The notes below the pieces were generated by a model. That model had not been told where the DNA came from, did not search any database, and was given only the letters and a program-made list of their open reading frames with translations. From positions 124,001-188,000 of the forward strand of contig NZ_PVNH01000002.1 of the NCBI RefSeq assembly GCF_003001955.1: a stretch of DNA of 64,000 nt, read 5' to 3'. Of this stretch, positions 8,192 to 17,563 are shown in pieces. The position numbers and the translations under genes are program-made. Each line of letters starts with the position of its first letter. Within the stretch, counting starts at the first letter, position 1. This stretch comes from Prauserella shujinwangii (GTDB taxonomy: Bacteria > Actinomycetota > Actinomycetes > Mycobacteriales > Pseudonocardiaceae).

Positions 8192-9177
8192 CGTTTCGCC
8201 TTCTTCCGGCCGAGTTGCACGTACACCGCGGCCACGACGATCACCGCCTGCGCGATCTGCGCGGTCGAGTCGGGGATGTCGTGGAAGATCAGCGTCGCCG
8301 TGACCAGCTGCAGCAGGAGCGCACCCGCGATGGTTCCCGCGATGCGCACCTGGCCGCCGGACAGCGGCGTGCCGCCGAGCACGACCGCGGTGATCGCCGA
8401 CAGCTCCATCAGCAACCCCAGCTTGGTGGGATCACTGGCCTGCGAGCGGGCGGCGAGCAGCACACCGGCCAGGGCAGCCAGGAGTCCACAGAGGACGTAC
8501 GTGACGAGCAGGACGCGGCGCACCGGGAGCCCGGCGAGCTCGGCGGCGCGCTGGTTGCCCCCGATCGCCACCAGCCTGCGCCCGTAGGTCGACCGGCTGA
8601 CCAGGAACCAGGCCGACGCGGCCACCGCGGCCGCGATCAGCACCACGTACGGGATGCCGAGCAGGCTGCCCGTGCCGAGCTCCACGATCCCCGGGTCGCG
8701 GATGCTCTTGATCTCCCCGCCGAAGAGGTTCGCGAGCCCGCGGCCCGCGACCATGATGCCGAGGGTCGCGATGATCGGCTGCACGCCGACCCGCCCGACC
8801 AGCGTCCCCGCGAGCGCACCGCTGATCCCGCCCGCCAGCACGGCGACCAGGACCGCGACCAGCGTGCCGTAGCCGATGTAGAGCGGGATCAGCGCGGCGG
8901 CGATCGCCATGACGGCCCCCACCGAGAGGTCGATCCCCTCGGTGCCGATCACGAGTGCCATCCCGAGCGCGACGATCAGCACCGGCACCACCTGGATGAG
9001 CTGCAGCCGCAGCGTGCCTTCGCTGACGAAGTTGTCCGTGATCAGTACGTTGACCGCCAGCAGCAGGACGAGTGCCACGTAGACGCCGTTGCGCCGCACC
9101 CAGTCCACGTCGATGCGCCGCGACCGCGTCCGGTCCGGCGCCTCCGGCGGGGTGCGGGTGGCCAGCCGTTCAGTCAT
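8188..9177 (-). CDS. Sugar ABC transporter permease (YtfT/RbsC type)
   Basis: First of the two permeases, 329 residues and strongly hydrophobic, with GTEGIDLSVGAVMAIAAALI in the middle and GGTPLSGGQVRIAGTIAGALL near the C-terminus, both characteristic of BPD_transp_2 proteins. The start at 9177 (MTERLATRTPPEAPDR) overlaps the ATPase stop by 8 bp; the frame is open back to 9327 but that part lies within the ATPase gene. It presumably pairs with the downstream permease to form a heterodimeric channel for a hexose. Confidence 0.92.
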   Translation of the reverse strand: MTERLATRTPPEAPDRTRSRRIDVDWVRRNGVYVALVLLLAVNVLITDNFVSEGTLRLQLIQVVPVLIVALGMALVIGTEGIDLSVGAVMAIAAALIPLYIGYGTLVAVLVAVLAGGISGALAGTLVGRVGVQPIIATLGIMVAGRGLANLFGGEIKSIRDPGIVELGTGSLLGIPYVVLIAAAVAASAWFLVSRSTYGRRLVAIGGNQRAAELAGLPVRRVLLVTYVLCGLLAALAGVLLAARSQASDPTKLGLLMELSAITAVVLGGTPLSGGQVRIAGTIAGALLLQLVTATLIFHDIPDSTAQIAQAVIVVAAVYVQLGRKKAKR

Positions 9178-10702
9178 CGCCGCCCTCCTCGTTGGTCTCC
9201 GCCACCCCGGCCAGCGCCTCGAGCAGCGCCGCACTCGTCCTCCGGTCCCCGGACAGCTCGTCGCGGACCGTGCCGTCGTGCAGCACGACGATGCGGTCGG
9301 CTCCCTCGACCAGCTCGTCCATCTCACTGGAGATGAGCACCACGGCGAGTCCCTGCTCGGCCAGCTCGTCGATCAGGGCCTGCACCTCGGCCTTGGCGCC
9401 CACGTCGATGCCCCGCGTGGGCTCGTCGAGCAGGAACACCTTCGGTTCCGTGCACAACCACCGCGCGATCAGCACCTTCTGCTGGTTGCCTCCGGAGAGC
9501 TCGCGCACCTTCTGGGCGGGACTCGCCGCCTTGATCCGCAACCGGCGCAGGAAGGTGTCGACGAGCGCGTCGATCCGCTTCTCCGCCACGAGACCGCCCC
9601 GGGACACCTTCGGCAGCACCGCCAGCGCGATGTTGTCCCGCACGGAGAGGTCGGGGATGATCCCCTCGGCCTTGCGGTCCTCCGACAACAGGGCCACGCC
9701 CGCCCGTAGCGCGTGCGGGACGGAGTTCGGGCGTACCCGCCGCCCGGCGACCCGGACCGAGCCGGACCGCACCGGCAGCGCCCCGTACACGGCCTTGACC
9801 GTCTCGCTGCGGCCGGAACCGAGCAGGCCGCCGAGGCCGAGCACCTCACCGGGACGGACGGTGAGTCCCACGCCGTGCAGCCGGTTGCGCACCTCGAGCC
9901 CTTCCGCGGCGAGCACCGGTTCCTGCTCGCGCAGGTGCGTCTCGCCGAACTCGGTCGCGCCGCCGCGTGCCACCTCGGAGATCTCCCGCCCCAGCATGTG
10001 CGCGATCAGGCCGAGCCGGTCGAGCTCCGCCAGCGTGCCCGTGTGCACCCGCTGCCCGTCCCGCAGCACGGTCACGCGGTCGCACAACCGCCACAGCTCG
10101 TCGAGGCGGTGCGAGACGAACACCAGCCCGACGCCGCGGGCGGCGAGGTTGCGGGCGACGTCGAACAGCGTGCCGACCTCCTTCGCCTCCAGCGACGAGG
10201 TGGGCTCGTCCATGATCACCACCCGGCTGTCCACCGACACCGCCCTGGCCAGCGCCACCATCTGCTGTACGCCGAGGCCGAGTGTCCCGAGGTCGGCGGT
10301 CACGTCGACGTTCACCCCGAGCGAGCCGACGAGCTCGGCCGCCCGCCGGTTCATCGCCGCCACGTCGACCAGTCCGAGCCGGGTTCTCGGCTCGCGGCCG
10401 AGGAAGATGTTGCGTGCCACCGACAACAGCGGGACGAGGTTGACCTCCTGGTAGATCGTCGAGATCCCGGCCCGCTGGGCGTCCGCTGGCCGATGGAATT
10501 CGACCTCCGCGCCGTCGAAGCGGACCGTGCCCGAGTCGGGCCGGTGGACACCGGTCAGCACCTTGATCAGGGTGGACTTCCCGGCGCCGTTTTCCCCGAC
10601 CAGGGCGTGGATCTCGCCTCTGGTCAGGGCGAAGTCGACACCGCGCAGCGCGTGCACGCCGCCGAACGACTTGGTGACTCCCCGCGTCTCGAGCACGGTC
10701 AC
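9170..10702 (-). CDS. Sugar ABC transporter ATP-binding protein (YtfR/MglA/RbsA type)
   Basis: Fused double nucleotide-binding-domain ATPase of 510 residues that energises sugar import. The N-terminal half has an intact Walker A (GENGAGKST, about 36-44) and Walker B region (VVIMDEPTSSL). The C-terminal half has a degenerate P-loop (GLLGSGRSE), as is normal for this family, an LSGGNQQK signature and LLDEPTRGIDVG. Length is typical. The gene sits 5 bp downstream of the binding-protein stop and overlaps the following permease. Confidence 0.95.
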   Translation of the reverse strand: MTVLETRGVTKSFGGVHALRGVDFALTRGEIHALVGENGAGKSTLIKVLTGVHRPDSGTVRFDGAEVEFHRPADAQRAGISTIYQEVNLVPLLSVARNIFLGREPRTRLGLVDVAAMNRRAAELVGSLGVNVDVTADLGTLGLGVQQMVALARAVSVDSRVVIMDEPTSSLEAKEVGTLFDVARNLAARGVGLVFVSHRLDELWRLCDRVTVLRDGQRVHTGTLAELDRLGLIAHMLGREISEVARGGATEFGETHLREQEPVLAAEGLEVRNRLHGVGLTVRPGEVLGLGGLLGSGRSETVKAVYGALPVRSGSVRVAGRRVRPNSVPHALRAGVALLSEDRKAEGIIPDLSVRDNIALAVLPKVSRGGLVAEKRIDALVDTFLRRLRIKAASPAQKVRELSGGNQQKVLIARWLCTEPKVFLLDEPTRGIDVGAKAEVQALIDELAEQGLAVVLISSEMDELVEGADRIVVLHDGTVRDELSGDRRTSAALLEALAGVAETNEEGGDD

Positions 10703-10707
10703 GTTCC

Positions 10708-11793
10708 CTAGAACGCCTCGCCGAGGTTCTCCTCGGCGTTGTCCCGGTTGTACTCGTCGTCGGTGATGATCACGTTCTCCGGGATCGGCTCACCGGCGTA
10801 GAACTTCCGTGCGGTCTCGAACGCCAGCGGACCGAACCGCGGGTTGGACTCGATCACCGCGTTGATCTGGCCGTCCACGATCGCCTGCACGGCGTTGCGG
10901 GTGCCGTCGATCGAGACGATCTTGATGTCCTCGCCTGGCTGTTTGCCCGCGGCCTGCACCGCCGTGACGGCGCCGAGTGCCATCTCGTCGTTGTGGGCGT
11001 AGATGGCGGTGATGTCCGGATTGGACTGCAGCAACTGCTCCGCCACGGCCTGGCCCTCGTCACGGGCGAAGTTCGCCGTCTGCTCGGCGACGATCTCCAG
11101 TCCCGGGTACTGCGCCTGCACCTGGTCCTTGAAGCCGGAGTTGCGGTCCTCGGTCACGTTGTTGCCCGAGGAACCGAGCAGGATCGCGACCTTCGCCTGA
11201 CCGCCGGTGGCCTCGTTCATCGCGTCGGCCGCACGCTTGCCCTGCTCGTAGAAGTCGGAGCCGAGGAAGGCGAGGTAGTCCTCGCAGTGGGTGTTGGTCA
11301 CCTTGCGGTCGATCGTCAGGACCGGCACGCCCCGCTGCTTCGCCGCGTCCAGCGCCGGGTCGAGACCGTCGGAGTTGACCGGCGCCACGATGAGGAAGTC
11401 GGCGCCCTGGTTGAGCATGTTCTGGATGTCCGCGATCTGCTTCGGCAGCTCGTTGTTGGCGTTGGTGACGAGCAGTTCCTCGACGCCCGCTTCCTTGGCG
11501 GCCTCCCGGATGGACTTCGTCTCGGCGGCCCGGAAGGCGGCCGTGTCCGGTTCGGACTGGGAGAAGCCGACGACGGCCTGCGACAGGTCGATCTTCTCGG
11601 CGCCGTACTCCTCGAGAGTGCAGCCCTCCCCGGTGCTCTCCTTCACCACCTGACCGTCGTCGCCGCTGTTGCCGCCGGTGCCGGCGGCCTGCTCGGAGGT
11701 GCCGGGGTTGGTGCAGCCGGCGAGAGCCGCGCCGAGGACCGCCGCGGAGCACGCGACAAGACGCCAGGTACGCGGAAATGTCGTGCGATTCAT
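10708..11793 (-). CDS. Sugar-binding lipoprotein of ABC transporter (YtfQ-like)
   Basis: Extracellular solute-binding protein of 361 residues. The lipobox LAGC (about 22-25) follows a short signal peptide, so it is anchored as a lipoprotein. The body is a periplasmic-binding-protein-1 fold. VVGFSQSEPDTAAFRAAETK, the APVNSDGLDPAL stretch and IYAHNDEMALGA align by eye with E. coli YtfQ (galactofuranose/galactopyranose binding) better than with RbsB, though this was judged from memory. The start at 11793 has an AAAGGAG ribosome-binding site; an upstream ATG at 11859 would disrupt the signal peptide. It is the first gene of the importer operon, and candidate operators lie at 11829-11849. Confidence 0.9.
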   Translation of the reverse strand: MNRTTFPRTWRLVACSAAVLGAALAGCTNPGTSEQAAGTGGNSGDDGQVVKESTGEGCTLEEYGAEKIDLSQAVVGFSQSEPDTAAFRAAETKSIREAAKEAGVEELLVTNANNELPKQIADIQNMLNQGADFLIVAPVNSDGLDPALDAAKQRGVPVLTIDRKVTNTHCEDYLAFLGSDFYEQGKRAADAMNEATGGQAKVAILLGSSGNNVTEDRNSGFKDQVQAQYPGLEIVAEQTANFARDEGQAVAEQLLQSNPDITAIYAHNDEMALGAVTAVQAAGKQPGEDIKIVSIDGTRNAVQAIVDGQINAVIESNPRFGPLAFETARKFYAGEPIPENVIITDDEYNRDNAEENLGEAF

Positions 11794-11828
11794 GGGAACT
11801 CCTTTGGTCACCGGCCCCCCGGCGACGC

Positions 11829-11849
11829 TAATCAAACAGAAATGAACAG
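11829..11849. promoter_or_regulatory. Candidate operator upstream of the YtfQ-like gene
   Basis: TAATCAAACAG (11829-11839) is followed by a second AACAG half-site in GAACAG (11844-11849), 36-56 nt upstream of the start codon. DeoR-family operators often consist of repeated AAACA-like units. The same 11-mer core recurs near the GH97 and GH2 genes. Confidence 0.45.
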
Positions 11850-11894
11850 ATTCGCGCAAGATTTCGTGTGGTCAAGAAACGGCAACGAACGAGC

Positions 11895-14800
11895 TCAGCC
11901 GGGCCGCTCCAGCACGGTCACCCGGTCCAGAGCCACCTCCCCACCGGTCAGGCGCAGGCCGAAGCTCGGAGCCCACGCGGCCACCTGCTCCGCCGGAACG
12001 GCGGTGCCGAACGGCGCCGACCGCAGGCGCTGCCAGCGGCCGTCGTGCTCGATCCACGTGGTGAGCACCCCGTCGCTGAACACGGCGGCGAAGCGATCGC
12101 CCTCGGACCAGCGCACGGAGGCGCAGCACCCGCCCGTCACGGAGTCCCCGTAGCCATGGCCCGCCGCTCGGACGTCGACCCCCGAGGTGCCGAAATGGTT
12201 GTTGTACCAGCCCAGGACGAGATCGTCCGGCCCGTCGGATCGCCCGAAGAACATGCTGTCCTCCGGTTCCGCACCGCCGAACGACCTCGGTTCGAGCAGC
12301 ACCGCGAGGTCACCTCCGGACGTCCGCGCCGGAGCCGCCAGCACGGCCGCTGACTGCGCCTGCGCCGAGGCGATCAGCGCGCCACCGGTGACCCGTAGTG
12401 CGGGAGCGGGCTCGCCGAACGCGGTGTCGACGCGGTACTCACCGAGGGAGTCGCCGCCGAAGTCGTCGTCCCACACGGTGCGGGTGAACTCACCCGGGTC
12501 GAACACGGCCTCCGCCCGCACCACGTGGCCCGTGCTGCGTGGGCCGCCGGCCCCGGTGACCGACTCCGCCAGCAGCCGCAGCGGCAGCCTGCTGCCCGGG
12601 GCCAGCCCGGCGGGCACGTGCACCCGCCATCGCGTCTCGTACGACCTGCCAGGACGGACCACCCGCTCGTCCGCGGCGGTCAGCGGTTCGGCCGACCAGC
12701 CCCGTGGCACGAACAGGCGCGGTCGCACGGTTACCGGCCGCGTGCTGCGCACCGACGTCACGACCTCCGTCGTCGCGCCGGGCCGCACGCGTAACGCCGG
12801 CTCGCCGCCGGTGTCGATGCGCGCCGTCAGCCGGGTGTCCTCGGGCCGCCACGACTGCAGGGCGGTGATGCCGACCGCGCCGCCGTCGTCCCGCACGGGC
12901 CGCACCCGCAGGGCGTCCGTGGTGACCGGTGGACCGATCAGCACCCGGTTGAGCCTGCCGCGCTCGGGCAGGGCCGGGGTGCGTTCCTGCCCTGGCACGG
13001 GAGCCCACGCGCCGTCCGGCGTCCGGTAGTCGAGGGCGTAGGAGTCGGGTGTGCGCACGCCGCCTCCGTCGTCGTAGAAGGAGATCCGCACGTCGGAGAC
13101 ACGCGTGGCCACCCCGAGGTCGACGGCGAGCCAGTCGGAGGCGTTCGGGCTACCGTAGGACGTCCAGCGGGTCGAGGGCACGTCGAGGTGGAAGTCCTGC
13201 CCGTCGATGGCGTCGGCGGGCCTGTCGGCGTGCCAGGTGTGCGACGCCTCGGCGGACGGGAAGCCGGTCTCGGCGACGTTGGCGAGGTCGTCGGTGAGCG
13301 GCACCGGCTGGGAGCGATCCTTGCGCGGCACCGAGGGCACCGGCACCTCCACCGGGCCGAGTCGCTGCTGCCGGTGCACGAGCCTGCCGTCAAGCCACAC
13401 CGAAAGGCCCGCGCCCGCACCGTAGGCGCTGCCGTCGCGGTCCCACAGCACCGTCAGGTTGCGGCCGTGGTAGGGCACGTTCTCGGCGGCGAAGCGATCC
13501 CACCGTCTCGGCGCCAGCGGGGCGATGCGCACGCTCTCGCCCTGTTGGGGCCGGATGCCGACCAGTCCGGACAGCACCAGGTCGTTGAACGTCGAGTGGT
13601 TGTAGTCCTCGCTGTGCCCGCGGCTGTCGTAGAGCCAGCGGTCCTCGTCGGGGTGGTGTGCCTCGGCGACGTAGGGCCACCCGTTCTTGCGCTGGGTCAG
13701 CGCGTAGCCGCGCAGCAGCCCGTAGTAGTCGCTACGGTTCACGTAGGACTGTCGCGGGTAGTCGATGAGCAGGTTCGCCAGCGCGGTGAGCGTCTGGCTC
13801 GTGGCGTACGGCCAGGACGGCCCGGACCAGCGGCAGCAGCCCCGCTCCGCCTCGTGCATGAACCATGGGCTGCGCCGCTCGACTGTGGTCGGCCCGAACG
13901 GCGCCGCGAAGCCCCGCGGATCGGTGAGCTGTGCCCACGCTGCCGCGTTGTCCGCGGGCGCCATGTGGAAGTACCACGGGACGAAGCCGATCTGCTCGCG
14001 ATCGGCGATCGGTGCGAGGTCCGGATTGCCGTCGCGCATCACGTGCTTGTAGAAGCCGTCGGTCTCGTCCCACAGCAGGCGCTCGTGGTTGCGCCGCAGC
14101 GACTCCGCCGCCCGCTCGTACCGGCGTGCCGCCGCGAGGTCCCCTGGCTCGCCACGCTGGCGTAGCAGCCGGGCGAGGGCGCGCGCGTCGCCGAACTGGT
14201 AGGCGTTGAGCGTGGGCCGGAAACCCTCGCCGCCGTGGTAGGGATCGTCGCTCTGGTAGGAGCTCGCCGTGTACTCCATGGCATCCCACACGGGAACCTG
14301 CCAGTACAGGCCCAGCTCGGCGTTGAACTGCGGCGACCAGCGCTCCCACTGGCGGCGCAGCTCGGGCAGCCGATCGGCCGCGAAGTCCCAGCGCCCGTCC
14401 ACCGCGGCCCTGGCCACGGTGGCGTCGGCGGCCCAGAAGGAGTACTGGTGCGCCCAGTCCGTGGTGTTCTCGTTGAGGCCGTCCGTGGCGGGCTTGGGTC
14501 CGGAGCCACTGCCGCGTAGCCAGTAGTCGAGGTAGTCGTCGAGGTAGCGGGTGTCGCGCAGCCAGCGCCCCTCGTAGATGTGGTGGCCTGCGGCAGCGGA
14601 GATGGCGCCGCCCGGCGCGGAGTAGCCGACCGGGCCGAGGAACTCCGACACGATCCAGCCGTCGTCGGGCCCGGTGTACTTCAGCGCCTCCTTGAACACG
14701 CGCCACCGGTAGTAGTAGGTGTCCTCGATCTCCTGGTCCGGCAGATCGACGAAGCCAATGTTGGCCTCGTACCACTCCGGCTCGGCGAATCCGTCCACTG

Positions 14801-14957
14801 CGGACCTGTGGTCGAGGAAGGACGTGCCCTCGCCCACGGCGGGGTAGAGGGGCGGCGCCTGCGGTGCGGCCTCCGCCGCCGGGGACGTACCCGCGGCCGG
14901 GCCCGCCAGCAGAGCCAGGGTCATCGCTACCGTGACCGCGCGGCGACATGTGCGCAT
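11895..14957 (-). CDS. Secreted six-hairpin glycosidase with CBM32, NEW3 and C-terminal jelly-roll domains
   Basis: Exported enzyme of 1020 residues. After a signal peptide (residues 1-30) comes an (alpha/alpha)6 barrel (about 40-520) of the trehalase/mannosylglycerate-hydrolase-like superfamily. Conserved-looking stretches include EGRWLRDTRYLDDYLDYW, YWQVPVWDAMEYTAS, RCCRWSGPSWPYATSQTL-like text near the barrel end (here GCCRWSGPSWPYATSQ) and HSEDYNHSTFNDLV. An F5/8-type C (CBM32) domain spans about 560-700, a NEW3-type domain about 720-800, and a concanavalin-like jelly roll about 830-1020. The start at 14957 is preferred to 15035 because it opens the signal peptide and has GGAG upstream. 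It lies between the importer and the GH2 gene. Specificity is unknown; the context suggests a galactose-containing glycan. Confidence 0.82.
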   Translation of the reverse strand: MRTCRRAVTVAMTLALLAGPAAGTSPAAEAAPQAPPLYPAVGEGTSFLDHRSAVDGFAEPEWYEANIGFVDLPDQEIEDTYYYRWRVFKEALKYTGPDDGWIVSEFLGPVGYSAPGGAISAAAGHHIYEGRWLRDTRYLDDYLDYWLRGSGSGPKPATDGLNENTTDWAHQYSFWAADATVARAAVDGRWDFAADRLPELRRQWERWSPQFNAELGLYWQVPVWDAMEYTASSYQSDDPYHGGEGFRPTLNAYQFGDARALARLLRQRGEPGDLAAARRYERAAESLRRNHERLLWDETDGFYKHVMRDGNPDLAPIADREQIGFVPWYFHMAPADNAAAWAQLTDPRGFAAPFGPTTVERRSPWFMHEAERGCCRWSGPSWPYATSQTLTALANLLIDYPRQSYVNRSDYYGLLRGYALTQRKNGWPYVAEAHHPDEDRWLYDSRGHSEDYNHSTFNDLVLSGLVGIRPQQGESVRIAPLAPRRWDRFAAENVPYHGRNLTVLWDRDGSAYGAGAGLSVWLDGRLVHRQQRLGPVEVPVPSVPRKDRSQPVPLTDDLANVAETGFPSAEASHTWHADRPADAIDGQDFHLDVPSTRWTSYGSPNASDWLAVDLGVATRVSDVRISFYDDGGGVRTPDSYALDYRTPDGAWAPVPGQERTPALPERGRLNRVLIGPPVTTDALRVRPVRDDGGAVGITALQSWRPEDTRLTARIDTGGEPALRVRPGATTEVVTSVRSTRPVTVRPRLFVPRGWSAEPLTAADERVVRPGRSYETRWRVHVPAGLAPGSRLPLRLLAESVTGAGGPRSTGHVVRAEAVFDPGEFTRTVWDDDFGGDSLGEYRVDTAFGEPAPALRVTGGALIASAQAQSAAVLAAPARTSGGDLAVLLEPRSFGGAEPEDSMFFGRSDGPDDLVLGWYNNHFGTSGVDVRAAGHGYGDSVTGGCCASVRWSEGDRFAAVFSDGVLTTWIEHDGRWQRLRSAPFGTAVPAEQVAAWAPSFGLRLTGGEVALDRVTVLERPG

Positions 14958-15031
14958 GGCTGCTCCATTGCTGCTGGGCAGGGAAAGGTGGCCGGGGGCG
15001 GAGGGGAACCGGCCCCGCCCCCGGCCACCGG

Positions 15032-17563
15032 TCACTCGCCTGCCCTGGCGAGTTCGGCCACTTCCTGGTCGGAGAGGGCGCGATCGAAGATGCGGACGTC
15101 GTCCACGTCACCGCGGAGGTGGTCGACCTCGCCACCGTTGTACTGCCCTCGGCCGATCACGGTGTCGCCCGCCGAGCCGTCCGCCGTGCAGGCGCTCTTC
15201 GTGTCGACCTTCTGCCCGTCGACGAACAGCTCCAGGGTGCCTGCCTGTGCGTCCCGCACGCCGGTCAGGTGATACCAGCGACCGACCTCGGGCTTGGTCG
15301 GCGACAGCGCGCGCAGGCCGACGAAGCTCATCGCCCAGCGCTGGTCCTGCCCGGAGTACTGGAGGAAGAACGCGCTGTGCTGGCCGGTGTCCTGGCTGAC
15401 GACGGTCTGGAACCCGCCGCCTGCCTCGTCGAGCCTGGCCCAGGCCGAGACGGTGTAACTGCCCGCCGTGTCCACCAGACCGCGCCCGGTGTCGGCCTCG
15501 CCCGCGCCCGCGAACGAGAGGCCGCCTTCGTGCACGCCCTGCGTCCACTCGGTTCCGGTGAGCGTGGCGTCGGCATCGCCGACCGCGTCCTTCGCGGTCG
15601 TACCGGAGCCCTCGTTGAACTTGTAGGCGTGCACCCCGGCCAGCCCCGGCGTGCCGGGGTCGGGAGCGGGGCCGTCGTCGCCACTGCCGTCGGCGTTGCG
15701 GATGATCGCCTCGTTGACGGCGCGCACCTGACCGAAGTCCATCTTCTTCACCTGCCGGTCGTAGGTGAAGAAGCCGTTGACCTCGTGCTCGACGTCGGTG
15801 ATCTGGGTGTAGATGGCGCCGCTGATCGCGCACCGTCTCGCCGCGGACAGCACCTGCCGCTGGTTGTCGACGTAGGCGGCGGTGAGGCTCTCCTGGTCGG
15901 GCAGCATCCGGTAGGCGTGTCCCTCGCCGAACCACATGTGGCCGTCGACCTCGAGGCCGTAGCCGCCGTGCTCGCCGTCGATGGACACGCGGGCGCCGTC
16001 CGGCATCGGCTCGGCGGGGCCCGGGTAGGCGTGCCAGTCGATCACGTCGCCCTTGCCGGAGTCACCGAGCGAGTCACAGCAGTTGACCCCGCTGTGCGCG
16101 TTGACCAGCCGTGACGGGTCCTGCTCCTTGATCTCCTCGGCGATGCGGCCGGTCGCCTCCCGGGACCATTCGCCCCAGCCCTCGTTGAACGGCACCCAGC
16201 CGATGATCGAGGTCCAGTTCTTCTTCTCCGCCACCAGCTCGTGCAGCTCGGCCTCGAACTGCCGCTGGGCGGGCTCCGGCGGCCTGCCGCCGGTCCGCAT
16301 CGACGGCATGTCCTGCCAGACCAGCAGGCCGAGCCGGTCGGCGTGGTAGTACCAGCGGTCCGGTTCGGTCTTGATGTGCTTGCGCACGGTGTTGAAGCCG
16401 AGTTCCTTGTGCTGCTCGAGGTCGAACCGCAGCGCCTCGTCGGTCGGCGCGGTGTAGATGCCGTCCGGCCAGTAGCCCTGGTCCAGAGTGGACATCAGGA
16501 ACAGCACCTCGCCGTTGAGAGTGATCCGCTTGCGGCCGTCGGCTCCTTCGGCCGTACCGATCTCCCGCATGCCGAAGTAGGACGAGACGCGGTCCACCGG
16601 CCGGTGGTGCGACTTGAGCACCACGTCGAGGTCGTAGAGGAAGGGCGAGTCCGGCGACCACAGCTTGGCACCGGGCACCGGCAGGTCGATCGGCTGCCCC
16701 GGAGCCCCCGTGGTGCGGCTGACGATCCGCCTGCCGTCCCTGACGGTGGCCTCGACCCTCGTCCCCGCGACGTCGCCCTGGGTGTTCACGGTCAGGCGCA
16801 ACGTGGAGGTGTCGATGTCGGGCACCATGTCGAGGCTGTCGACGTGCCCGGTGGGAACGGGTTCCATCCAGACGGTCTGCCAGATACCGGAGGCACCTTC
16901 GTAGAAGATGCCCCGGTCCGGCACGCGACGCTGCTTGCCGACCGGCTGCCAGGTGGCGTCGGTGCGGTCCTCGACCCCGACGACGATCTCCTGGGGGCCG
17001 GAGGGGTTGAGCGCATCGGTGACGTCGGCCGAGAAGGCACCGTAACCGCCCTTGTGCCTGGCGACCTCCTGGCCGTTGACGTACACCACGGCCGCGTAGT
17101 CGACGGCACCGAAATGCAGTTCGAGACGGTTGGCCTTGCCGACTCGCCAGTCGGGTGGCACCTCGACGGTGCGGCGGTACCACATGTGGTCCTCGTGCCG
17201 CTGGATCCCGGACAGGGCGGACTCCGTGGGATACGGCACGAGGATGCGTTCGGCGAGCGTCTCGCCGAACGGCGGGGCCTCCCCCGCGGACGCTCCGGCG
17301 AACTCCCAGACGCCGTTGAGGTTCCGCCATTCCTTCCTGGTCAGCTGGGGTCTTGGGTACTCCGGCAACGCGTTGGTCTGCGACACGTCGTCCGTCCACG
17401 GCGTGACCAGCCTCGGGTCGCCCATCTCCCAGCCGTCACCGGAGGTCTGGGCGGCCACCGGGGTGGCGAGCGCGGCGGCGAGCAGCGCGGACAGCGCCGC
17501 CGTCAGGACGGCCGGACGGGCACCGCTTCCGCGTCGTCGAGTCAGTGGTGCAAGAGACAGCAC
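15032..17563 (-). CDS. Secreted GH2-family glycosidase with C-terminal LamG-type domain
   Basis: Exported GH2 hydrolase of 843 residues. Order: signal peptide (ends near ATPVAAQ), sugar-binding jelly roll (about 60-200, YPRPQLTRKEWRNLNGVWEF), immunoglobulin-like domain, and a TIM barrel with the acid/base Glu in FNEGWGEW (about 459) and a candidate nucleophile Glu in IDGEHGGYG (about 530). A LamG-like domain occupies about 640-843. GH2 covers beta-galactosidase, beta-glucuronidase and beta-galactofuranosidase; the sequence alone does not choose among them. The start is GTG at 17563, which opens the signal peptide; the longer frame to 17668 lacks a plausible N-terminus. It is divergent from galT. 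Confidence 0.9.
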   Translation of the reverse strand: MLSLAPLTRRRGSGARPAVLTAALSALLAAALATPVAAQTSGDGWEMGDPRLVTPWTDDVSQTNALPEYPRPQLTRKEWRNLNGVWEFAGASAGEAPPFGETLAERILVPYPTESALSGIQRHEDHMWYRRTVEVPPDWRVGKANRLELHFGAVDYAAVVYVNGQEVARHKGGYGAFSADVTDALNPSGPQEIVVGVEDRTDATWQPVGKQRRVPDRGIFYEGASGIWQTVWMEPVPTGHVDSLDMVPDIDTSTLRLTVNTQGDVAGTRVEATVRDGRRIVSRTTGAPGQPIDLPVPGAKLWSPDSPFLYDLDVVLKSHHRPVDRVSSYFGMREIGTAEGADGRKRITLNGEVLFLMSTLDQGYWPDGIYTAPTDEALRFDLEQHKELGFNTVRKHIKTEPDRWYYHADRLGLLVWQDMPSMRTGGRPPEPAQRQFEAELHELVAEKKNWTSIIGWVPFNEGWGEWSREATGRIAEEIKEQDPSRLVNAHSGVNCCDSLGDSGKGDVIDWHAYPGPAEPMPDGARVSIDGEHGGYGLEVDGHMWFGEGHAYRMLPDQESLTAAYVDNQRQVLSAARRCAISGAIYTQITDVEHEVNGFFTYDRQVKKMDFGQVRAVNEAIIRNADGSGDDGPAPDPGTPGLAGVHAYKFNEGSGTTAKDAVGDADATLTGTEWTQGVHEGGLSFAGAGEADTGRGLVDTAGSYTVSAWARLDEAGGGFQTVVSQDTGQHSAFFLQYSGQDQRWAMSFVGLRALSPTKPEVGRWYHLTGVRDAQAGTLELFVDGQKVDTKSACTADGSAGDTVIGRGQYNGGEVDHLRGDVDDVRIFDRALSDQEVAELARAGE

